A stretch of DNA of 64,000 nt from Pilasporangium apinafurcum (Eukaryota; Oomycota; Peronosporomycetes; Pythiales; Pythiaceae). Below are positions 48,313-56,841 of this stretch, in pieces (position 1 is the stretch's first letter; every line of letters starts with the position of its first letter). The stretch spans positions 169,222-233,221 of the forward strand of contig BCKE01000051.1 in assembly GCA_001600495.1 (NCBI GenBank). Direction: 5' to 3'. Made by a program: the position numbers and the translations under genes. The notes below the pieces were generated by a model. The model was given only the letters and a program-made list of their open reading frames with translations, was not told where the DNA came from and ran no database searches.

Positions 48313-50281
48313 AGTTTTCCCCTCTTTATGGTGTCCAGGACTGTTAATACATTGCACATCAGAGAATGCCAAGAAGAGGATCGTCTCCTATGATGACAGG
48401 GTTCCGTGCTTTAGTTGCTAACACTATAGTACTTTTTGGGGACGCTACTGCTAGAGCAATTTTACCATAAATATACCTGTTACTGAAGTACCATATTCAC
48501 CAAAAATGCAACGTCAACTTTCCCTGCAATGAAAGAAGTGGTCTATTTGTCAAGAAGCTTGAACAAAGGTTTTACACTCCATATATACAACTTCTACACA
48601 AGAGAACACTAATTTGTTCGTATCAATGCTTTGTATCTCTTCTTATTGTCAATTCATTATCATAAAACCGCCAATGATGGCCACGTGCTCAGTTTCTGCT
48701 CATACTCGCATGCACCATTGTCGCGGCATTCTTCACAAAGGAGCGTAATAGAGGAGTGATGATCAAAACATTTGATGACACTCCATCTCATATCCGGATT
48801 GGTGGTCGCTCTACCATATTGCATATCCCAGCTAAAGCATAAACCAGGAGTGATGGTCAGCACCTCTGCTTATGCTCCTGTATGGTTAAACATTCGTACT
48901 TAGTCGAATAAAGAGACACTGCTCTTTCTTTGCTACATCGCACCATTTCGATCAAGTGTTCATGTCATTCCTCAATTTGCCTTCAAGCACACGCATCAAC
49001 CAAATAAATCAACCAACTATGGCGCAAAACAAAACCATCATTGTCACCGGTGGGAATACCGGTCTGGGACTACAGTGTTGTCTCTACCTGGCCAAGCAGC
49101 CCAACATCCACCTCATCCTCGCTGGTCGCAACCAAGATCGCGTCAATACCGCTGTTCAGCAAGTCCAAGCAGTAGCAGACCCATCCACCACCATTGAATC
49201 TGGTATTATCGATCTCACCAGTCTCACATCGGTGCGCAAGTTTGCGAATGAATTGCTCGCTCGTAACCTCCAAATCTTTTCTATCGTTTGCAACGCTGGT
49301 ATCCAAGTGCTCACCAAAACCATCACTGAAGATGGATTTGAAAGCACCTTCCAAGCCAACCACTTGGGCCATTTCTTGCTTGTCACGATGCTCTTGGACC
49401 ACACCAAGCGCATTGTTACATTGAGTTCCGAGACCCATGACCCAGCTGAGAAGACCGGTTTGCCTGAACCAGTCATGTCCGATCTTGATCAATTAGCGAA
49501 AGGTTTTGAGCCATTCAACGGCTTAGGTGCCTATGCCACCAGCAAACTCTGCAATTTGTTGTTCGCAAAAGAGATCGCTCGTCGATTCTCGAATGGTCCA
49601 GAGGCCATCGCTTATAGTCCAGGTTTGATGCCAGGCACACAACTCTTCCGTGAGAATCAAGTATTTGTGGGGAATATTCCACAGGAAGTCAAGAATCACG
49701 CCGAGACACCTGAGAATTCGGGTAAGTACTTGGCACAGATTGCGTTGGAGGAGCCATTGCCGTATGGTTGGCAAAGTGGCATGTACATCCGCGTCCGGGA
49801 GGCGTGGGAACCGTCAACATTGGCGAAGGACGAACAAGTCGCCAAAGCCTTGTGGGAGAAATCGGAAGAGCTCGTTAAGAATGCCTAAGCCGTAGCTGGG
49901 ATGAAATGAAGATAGATGCTAAGAGGAGGAAGTCAGTAGCATACTTCGACCCTGATGAAATGTGTAGGATTGACGATCGATTCATTTAGGATAAACATAC
50001 TAACAAACAAACAAACAAACAATAGCTTACAAACTTTGAATGTGTCAAGTTGTTTGGTTCATTCTTTTCTCTGGTTCGTCGCACTGTTTAAAGATTAATA
50101 TGCGGACGATTTTTCTCTGACGGTTGTTCTCACATTTATGTGGTGGCTTACCGATGGTAGAATTCGAGCTTTCATTCATTTCACGCTAGACACGTAGAAA
50201 GAGAATGAACATAAATAACTTTTTATTTGAATCGCTTCAAACAGTATCACATATTTTGATGAAAGGGCTTAAGATTTGTGC
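48313..50281. repeat. Right arm of a 4.33 kb palindrome
   Basis: 1969 bp, the inverted copy of 45948-47916, practically identical in both coding and non-coding parts. It carries the second short-chain dehydrogenase gene. Confidence 0.95.
49019..49888 (+). CDS. Short-chain dehydrogenase/reductase, copy 2 (palindrome right arm)
   Basis: 289 residues, identical to the protein of 46341-47210, with the same alternative upstream ATG (48962). TGGNTGLG cofactor site, CNAGIQ, catalytic Ser in TLSSETHD and YATSK. The two genes point away from each other, so their promoters lie on the inner side of the palindrome and are also identical. Dosage, not divergence, is the only evident effect of the duplication. 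Confidence 0.88.
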   Translation: MAQNKTIIVTGGNTGLGLQCCLYLAKQPNIHLILAGRNQDRVNTAVQQVQAVADPSTTIESGIIDLTSLTSVRKFANELLARNLQIFSIVCNAGIQVLTKTITEDGFESTFQANHLGHFLLVTMLLDHTKRIVTLSSETHDPAEKTGLPEPVMSDLDQLAKGFEPFNGLGAYATSKLCNLLFAKEIARRFSNGPEAIAYSPGLMPGTQLFRENQVFVGNIPQEVKNHAETPENSGKYLAQIALEEPLPYGWQSGMYIRVREAWEPSTLAKDEQVAKALWEKSEELVKNA

Positions 50282-50727
50282 ACACTACTGATGTGTGCAG
50301 CCTGTCGATAGTCGTTGTAGATTCGTGTGTACTGGAAGTTGTAAAGGATAGTTTGTTGTATCCGCAAGCTCAGGTCGACGCCAATGTCACATAACTCAAC
50401 GAGAAATAACGCACCGAATCCATCGATGCCGCCATGCTATGGCAAAACTATGCCAAGTGGAGTGATAGTTTTGAGTGAGACACGTTACAGACTCGTAGTA
50501 AATTACGCCGACACTTTCACGGCATCATCTTTCACGACATTAAAGTTGCAAGTGAGGATGAAGCTACAACATGAATTTTCAAGTTTCTCGCAATGACCAT
50601 TAGTATTCACAATCGACGAAAAGAATATCTATTTGTATGTACTTTTCTCCTATACGCTATAGCACCTATACAAGCCCCTTTCTTGTCTACCCTCTTTTTA
50701 CTTAATCACGATTACCATGTATCAATG
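50282..50727. other. Gap between palindrome and glycosyltransferase copy 6
   Basis: 446 bp, no gene recognised. It corresponds in position to the 106 bp gap on the left side but I see no similarity, so this segment was either inserted here or lost on the left. Confidence 0.45.
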
Positions 50728-52428
50728 TTATAGTGCTGGCTTCGTGAAGGTGGTCGCATCGGTATGAGTGCTACCAGCCGCAGCCGCAGCCGCAGCCGCA
50801 GCTGCAGCTGCAGCTGCAGCTGCAGCTGCAGCTGCAGCCTTCATGGCATTGTCGACTTCCTTGGCGAATGCCCGCCGCGTCACAAGCGTCTCAATCTCTC
50901 GATCATTGATCTTGTCCAACTCAATATCGAATGGGCAGTTTTGATCCAGTTTCCGCTTCTGAAACGGCCCGGGATAAAACTCGGCTGGCCGTGCTTTCGT
51001 GTGGTAGAGCGTCGGGTTGTCAAGTTTCCAGTCCAAAATACTGTTGCTATTGACGTACAGCAGCTCAGTGTCGGATGCATTGCGTCCATCTGTTGGTTTG
51101 ATCGGCCAGTAGTGTGCAGCTTCACCACACAGCACCGTGTCGTCGCGTTTCTTATTGAAGCCCCAGGCACCACAGCCAAAATCCGAGAACGCATACTTGG
51201 CCTCAGCCATCTCAAGCGCAAACATAAAATACTCCTTATCACCATAAGAAGGAGGTCGATGCACACCATTCTTTGAAATAAACGACGTCAAGATTGCCAG
51301 TGCGCGCTGATGTTTCTTCTTGTGTAGCAGCAGCAAACTGGAATCCACCATGTGACCCGTCCGGAGGTTCCATCCGTGGCTATTGACAATCAATTCGCTC
51401 GGTTGGAAGTCAAAGTCAATCGGCCCAACTTTCTTTTCTCGTGGAGGCTCATTGCGTTCAAGCGTAGGGATGTTTGCATAAACCGAAATGTCAAATTTTG
51501 CCATGAAATCGTGGATTGCACCGACATCTTGCCGTCCTCGGCGACGTTCGGCCAAGAAAATCCGGTCCCAAACAATCCGATCGTTAAAGATGAGCGTGCC
51601 AGTCTCTTTGTACTTGTCTGAGTCCCAAAGCGGCATGGGGTTCTGAAAGAAATGTACGTCCGCGCCATCGAGCACCATCACTTCCTCGTATTGTGAGTAC
51701 ACGACTGACAATAACTTAATATAAAACGACCGAAATTTCTTGTGACAATCTTCTAAATCTTTGCAAAATAAGGGTTTGTCCGTTGTTGGGTCCACAGCTT
51801 CCGCAGCCAATTCGCAGATATCGTAAATTCGCACGTTGCTCACATATTTCGTCAGCAATTCCTGATTCGTCTGGTTGAGATCCCCACAGTGTGAAACCTC
51901 AACAGGCAAATCAACGCCCATGTCGCGCACGTGCATGAGCAAAGAGATCCCCCACTTGGCGATGCCATTAAAAAGAGGCGCAACGATCCCACGTGGGATT
52001 GATGTTTGCTGAGAGATGGCGTGGAGCGAGCTTGTGTCTAGTTCTGATGTCCAGCCCAGTCGACCCTTGGGAAGTTTCTTTTTTAGTTTTGGCTTTTGCT
52101 CAGGCTGCTTTTGCTCCTTTACAGGTGGTTCAGTGGCTTCAATTGGCTTTGGTGATGATGAAGAAATCGCTGGTTGCTGCGCTTGGAACGCTTGGACCGC
52201 CGTAGTAATAGCCGTGTTGTCAGAAGAGGAGGAACCCGTTGTACTAGCAAAATTAAACGACGTGACTTCAAAATCCGAGATCATAAAGAGTACACCAAGG
52301 AACAGTATGCCGAGTAGCCAATGCTGTGGTGTGGTGCACCATGGCGCTCGTCGCGGCGCTGAGAGGCGGGTCGAGGATGAAACAAGTGCTTCACCTTCTT
52401 CCAGGTTTGTCATCCTTTTGTCTGACAT
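50728..52428 (-). CDS. GT71-type glycosyltransferase, copy 6 (DADVHFF subfamily, altered DxD)
   Basis: 566 residues, the longest of the family, on the minus strand. Signal anchor WLLGILFLGVLFMISDF at about residues 36-52, then a long Ser/Pro/Lys stem (PEQKPKLKKKLPKG). Blocks: PRGIVAPLFNGIAKWG, FRSFYIKLLSVVYSQYEEVM, FNDRIVWDRIFLAE, YGDKEYFMFALEMAE, CGEAAHYWPIKP, NCPFDI. Two oddities. The metal motif reads LDGADVHFFQNP: one residue is inserted in what is DADVHFF in copy 5 (codons 51661-51666, residues 255-256). In the PHCGD block it reads VEVSHCGDL, and CGD is CGE before AHYWP. The C-terminus ends in about 21 alanines encoded by a GCAGCN repeat. It may be catalytically changed or inactive. It is closest to copy 5, in opposite orientation on the other side of the palindrome. 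Confidence 0.87.
   Translation of the reverse strand: MSDKRMTNLEEGEALVSSSTRLSAPRRAPWCTTPQHWLLGILFLGVLFMISDFEVTSFNFASTTGSSSSDNTAITTAVQAFQAQQPAISSSSPKPIEATEPPVKEQKQPEQKPKLKKKLPKGRLGWTSELDTSSLHAISQQTSIPRGIVAPLFNGIAKWGISLLMHVRDMGVDLPVEVSHCGDLNQTNQELLTKYVSNVRIYDICELAAEAVDPTTDKPLFCKDLEDCHKKFRSFYIKLLSVVYSQYEEVMVLDGADVHFFQNPMPLWDSDKYKETGTLIFNDRIVWDRIFLAERRRGRQDVGAIHDFMAKFDISVYANIPTLERNEPPREKKVGPIDFDFQPSELIVNSHGWNLRTGHMVDSSLLLLHKKKHQRALAILTSFISKNGVHRPPSYGDKEYFMFALEMAEAKYAFSDFGCGAWGFNKKRDDTVLCGEAAHYWPIKPTDGRNASDTELLYVNSNSILDWKLDNPTLYHTKARPAEFYPGPFQKRKLDQNCPFDIELDKINDREIETLVTRRAFAKEVDNAMKAAAAAAAAAAAAAAAAAAAAAGSTHTDATTFTKPAL
50776..50838 (-). repeat. Trinucleotide repeat encoding a poly-Ala tail
   Basis: 63 bases of (AGC CGC)/(AGC TGC) on the plus strand, giving about 21 consecutive Ala codons (GCT, GCG, GCA) near the C-terminus of glycosyltransferase copy 6. 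Other copies lack this tail. Such repeats change length easily by slippage. Confidence 0.85.
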
Positions 52429-54130
52429 GGTAATTTGGAGCAGAGATGATAGGAGCAGAGCGAAGCGAGAATATGGAAATGAGCTGCTGCTGACCTCTAG
52501 CGATTCTCTTTCGTGGTGGGTTACACCAGCAGTCGGGGCAGTTTTATGTCTATTTTTCGAGGGGTGCCAAATGAATCCAAGTACCGCCTATTGATTGGCT
52601 GAAAATACGTTCGACCAAGTATTGCTTAGTGGCAGCCGTATAAACTAAACACTAAGACAACATAAATGAATCCCAGCTAGCTTCCGTGGATGCATTCTTC
52701 ATTCAATATGCATCGTACATATGTGTGAGAAGACATGTGTTTGTCGTAGAAGGTCTGTATTGATAAACAACATATGCACAAGAACGGCACCAGTGCGCAT
52801 GGCTCAGGTGATCAGTATGCCATCAGTTCGATTAATTCGGTGGCTACATTGCTATGATTGGCTTAAAATGCGTTTACCGGTGCTCGGCAAGCCATTGTCC
52901 ATGCGCGTGTCCAATGAACATGGATCAGCATGCATGGAAACGATAAGCCATAAATACTCTGGAGTGCTATTCTAGTCCGTTTGTTTCGCAAAATAATGCG
53001 TCTCTGGTAACGACATTGACGTGGTCCCCCAACATTTTTCGATTAATTTATTTTGATTTTTTAGCCAATAACTGCAATGTAACTACTCAATTTGCTTCCA
53101 TCGTTAGCCACAAAATTGCGTGCTCTAAAGAATTTCAATTGAACGATGCAACGATCACCACAACATGCTGCGTGTGCAAGAAATCTTTCCTCAATAAAAA
53201 AAGTAAACAAAGAAACTACTATTCTTTGATTAAGTCCGCGGCACCCAAGAGGATCGCAATATTAGGGAAACTATAAATAAGAATGATACTCCCTTTTAAA
53301 CCCGCAATCGTTTGCTTTCTTGGTGTATGGTAAGAGCCATGTTTGTTACAACGGAATCCGATTGCACGATCGTTTTGATAGAAAAAAAAACTCTTCCAAG
53401 TTAGCAATGATGCCAGATTTTTAGACAACCCTGTCTATCAAAGATACATTGCAAGACGATCCAACACCAGATGAAATGGATCCTTAACAAGCATTTTTTT
53501 TCCCTTATAATTGCTTCTTCCGCTTGTCTCATTACTATTCCTGGCGCTCGTCTAGGCAATGAAATCCACAATTAATAATAACTGGATCGCGATGTCATGT
53601 GTTGCAATCATAGCGTGCAGTGGACTCACAATTACTCCAACACAATCGGAAAAGCGCTCATCGACTGCGTTACTGCGTCCGAAACATGTTTGATGAAGCA
53701 TGTGATTCGTCAACCTCAATGACTACAATCATAGCGTAAAATAAAGAAAATTGAATCATCAACAAAACAAACGATCTTTTCAAGATACGCGGGGGTATTC
53801 GCCCACACGGAGTTCATATTCACTGAGATCCTACTGCTAGGAACTTATGATCATCTCCAACTTCGAATTCATGATTAGAGAAAAGGGAGTCGTTTCCGTT
53901 CGATGAGTGATTCTGCCTCGTAATCATCTCAACCTTCGTCAAGAACCAGATACAATCACTTTAGATGCAAGTTCAGATACATCACGCAACTAAGTATTTC
54001 CAGCTCCAATAGACAGTACTCCAATGGCCTGCTACTTAGTTAATCTTACGTTTTTGTCAACACTTCCACCACCAGCAACAACGATAACCGCGACGAAGAA
54101 GGAATCAGGCAAGTCATAAATGCTACCAGA
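52429..54130. other. Intergenic, no gene recognised
   Basis: 1.7 kb between copy 6 (promoter near 52430) and the glycosyltransferase pseudogene. Only short frames. It is AT-rich around 53030-53280. No repeats were recognised. Confidence 0.45.
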
Positions 54131-54783
54131 GAGCAAAGTCAGCCAGACCAGCGTCACTATTGATACCAGAGTATTCATAGATCTGACATTGCAAATTCCC
54201 ATCGCTCGTGGTATCACCCTACAGCTGTTTAATCCAATTGATGCCTTGAGGATTTCGCTGTTGCCGCACTTACGAAATATGGACATGTGACTGTCCGTCG
54301 AGGTTACACACTGCGGTGATTTTCCAAACGCTGAAAGAAGACGCTACTGAAAGAAAGTGGACAATGTGCGGGTCTACAACATTTGTCGAATGGTCATCCA
54401 GACAACAAGAGCATATCATGAAAAAAACTCCACATGGGTCGCTCTTTTGTAACGACCGGCATTATTGTCAGACGCGCCTCCGGTCGTTTTATATTAAAAA
54501 TTTGGTTCGTACAGCGCTTTGTGGCGACCCTGTAATTTCTTCCCATTTGATCCAACATCACAACAGAACTCTAGCAGCACTAACAACAACAACTTCCTCA
54601 AGTGGGCATCTTAGCAAAGCAAACTGGACCAGCTACTAGGCACAGAAGCGCAAAACGTGGGTCTCTACTTCAGTTCGTTTTAGAATCAAAAGTTATTGGA
54701 GATGTACCTTTTTTAAGTTCGCGTCCGCTAAAGGAACTCGCGAGCTTATCGCAACGACAACAGATGCATGCGCGCATGAAATA
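54131..54783 (+). pseudogene. Wrecked GT71-type glycosyltransferase
   Basis: Pieces of the family can be read on the plus strand. FIDLTLQIPIARGITLQLFN and the PLLxxLRNMD segment match the N-terminal catalytic block (around 54170-54285). A stop and a one-base shift follow; VEVTHCGDF then matches the EVPHCGD block and VRVYNIC the VRxYDxC block. The next stretch is full of stops and frameshifts. ALCGDP (about 54520) fits the LCGD block, and KELASLSQRQQMHARMK at the end matches the C-terminal PELATLTQRQAFHKS of copy 5. The segment with the DxD catalytic motif is deleted. It is most like the DADVHFF subfamily. Confidence 0.7.
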
Positions 54784-55183
54784 AAAAATATACACATAAA
54801 AAAAACGGCGTCTAATGCCTGAAAATGTGGCGTCGATGGACAGGACTAATCGATAGTGAAAAGCATCGAGAGCAATCATATTCGTGCGGCGCTGGTAAAC
54901 CAACTTCGCTCCTTGAAACAAGATATCGTTTGGAATGGGTGCAACATGGAGACAATCACCTGTTTTTGGCAATCGAATGTACCCTATCGTACAATTGTCA
55001 CTTTATAAAGGAAGATATTTAAACAAGATGCCTATTTCATCCTCTTACTTCTTATTTTCAACTTTTGTATACTTTATCAAAACGTATATACATTGTTTGA
55101 TCCTCTGTGCACCGTCAGGACCTAAGAAGTCAATCAGCCCCAAGAGCTCAAGCGTTATCACTTCGCCCTCCTCTGTGCTCTGC
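54784..55183. other. Gap before glycosyltransferase copy 7
   Basis: 400 bp between the pseudogene and copy 7. An open frame runs through it into copy 7, but its residues are unlike the family and the sequence is presumably promoter and 5' UTR. No other feature seen. Confidence 0.4.
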
Positions 55184-56659
55184 ATGAAGCGTCGATCGAA
55201 TTCAGTCGATTCTGCCGACCATCTACCTACTCTCACGGGCTTTCACGACCGGAGGAACAGGTCTTCTCCACCCTCCCGTGTCCAGAAATGTTCATCATGG
55301 GTGTGGTTATTGGTATTTCTGGTGCTTGCCTTCGCCGGCACGCATTACATGATCGTCACGAGACATTTATCATGGTCAGACTTCACAATCGGCACTGGCA
55401 ACCGTCAATCTCATTTTGCACCGGAAAGCGATGAAGCACGTGTGGAGAAGATGCATCTCATTAACGCATTGACGCATCTGACACAGCAGACACCGATCCC
55501 ACGTGGCATCGTCCTGCCACTCTTCGACAGCATCGCGCAGTTAGGGATCTCGCTCATCTTGGAGCTTCGTACGATGGGTATCGATCTACCGGTCGAAGTG
55601 CCGCATTGCGGAGATTTCCACGACAAATGGACCGAGATTTTACTGGACAAAGATCCACTCGTGCGCACGTACGACGTCTGTAAGCTCGCGATGGAGGCAC
55701 GTACGCTACAGAAGAAACGCATCTGGTGCAACAACCTCAAGCATTGCCAGCAGCGGTTCCGGAGTTTCGAGATCAAGGTACTGGCTGTTGCGTACTCACA
55801 GTTTCAGGAGCTCATGCTGCTTGATGCGGACACGGTTTTCTTCCAGGACCCGATGCAGCTGTTTGAGCTTGAAAAATATCAATTGACTGGCACATTGTTC
55901 TTCCACGATCGGATTAGCTGCCCAAAAGAGTTCCTCAGTGAACGATTGAAAGAGAATCCGAAATTTAGTCGTTTTCATCAATACATGTCACGGTTCGATG
56001 TGTCACCCTACCAATCGCTGCCGACGATCCCACGTCCATTACCCACGAAATCCAACCCTGTTCCATTACCATTGCAGTTCCAGCCGAGTGATTTCCTGTT
56101 ATCCAGTCACTCGTGGAATTTGCGTGCAGGCCATCAAATGGACTCGTCACTGGTGCTCTGGAATAAGGCCAAGCAGCCGCGTGCAACAGTGCTGTTGGCG
56201 TCGTTTATGACGATGAATGGCCCCGAACGACCGCCTTCCTACGGCGACAAGGAGTTTTTCTTCATTGCCTGTGAACTTGCCGAGACAAAATATGCGTTTT
56301 CAGACTTTGGTGTCGGTAGTGTGGGCTCTAATCTGCAAGACCAGGGTACGGTGCTCTGTGGGGACGCTGCGCACTTTTTTCCCGTGCATGCCGGTGCAAC
56401 GAAACACGCCCCGCTGCTCTATCTTAACAGCGACCACATTCTGGACTGGAAGCCCCACAAACAAACTGTCCATCGCACGCGAGCACGGCCGGCAGCGTAC
56501 TATGCTGGTTCGTTTGAGGATCGGAATTTACCACAAGAATGTCCATTTGGGATTTCCGCCACCCCACTCACACAGGACGAGATCAGTAAGATGCTGCAAC
56601 GGCAACGACTTGATCGCGTCGTGCGCGGGTGGAAACATGACAAAAAGATCAGTACGTAG
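55184..56659 (+). CDS. GT71-type glycosyltransferase, copy 7
   Basis: 491 residues from the ATG at 55184 (MKRRSNSVDSADHLP). The frame is open further upstream to 54935, but this start puts the signal anchor (WVWLLVFLVLAFAGTHYMIV) at about residues 39-58, as in the siblings. Blocks: PRGIVLPLFDSIAQLG, VEVPHCGDF, HCQQRFRSFEIKVLAVAY, LDADTVFFQDP, TGTLFFHDRISCPKEFLS, MDSSLVLWNKAKQ, YGDKEFFFIACELAE, CGDAAHFFP, ECPFGI. It is closest to copy 4, although the DADVHFF members, the pseudogene and the palindrome now lie between them. The frame is intact. Confidence 0.86.
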   Translation: MKRRSNSVDSADHLPTLTGFHDRRNRSSPPSRVQKCSSWVWLLVFLVLAFAGTHYMIVTRHLSWSDFTIGTGNRQSHFAPESDEARVEKMHLINALTHLTQQTPIPRGIVLPLFDSIAQLGISLILELRTMGIDLPVEVPHCGDFHDKWTEILLDKDPLVRTYDVCKLAMEARTLQKKRIWCNNLKHCQQRFRSFEIKVLAVAYSQFQELMLLDADTVFFQDPMQLFELEKYQLTGTLFFHDRISCPKEFLSERLKENPKFSRFHQYMSRFDVSPYQSLPTIPRPLPTKSNPVPLPLQFQPSDFLLSSHSWNLRAGHQMDSSLVLWNKAKQPRATVLLASFMTMNGPERPPSYGDKEFFFIACELAETKYAFSDFGVGSVGSNLQDQGTVLCGDAAHFFPVHAGATKHAPLLYLNSDHILDWKPHKQTVHRTRARPAAYYAGSFEDRNLPQECPFGISATPLTQDEISKMLQRQRLDRVVRGWKHDKKIST

Positions 56660-56841
56660 ATTTGAAACAGAGTGGACTAGTAAACCTGTGTGTGCGTTTC
56701 CTCATCATAACATATAAGGTTGTAGAAAAAAAATGTAAAAGCGAGATTGCCACCGCTCGCATCCATCACACTCATTGGCGCTACATTTTGTTGCTTTTAT
56801 TTCGTTCATTTTTTTCGCTCTTGTTCGGTTTATCTGTGCCA

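Noticed and set aside
54935-55183. N-terminal extension of glycosyltransferase copy 7
   Set aside because: The extra 83 residues add a second hydrophobic stretch not seen in any sibling; the ATG at 55184 restores the normal layout.
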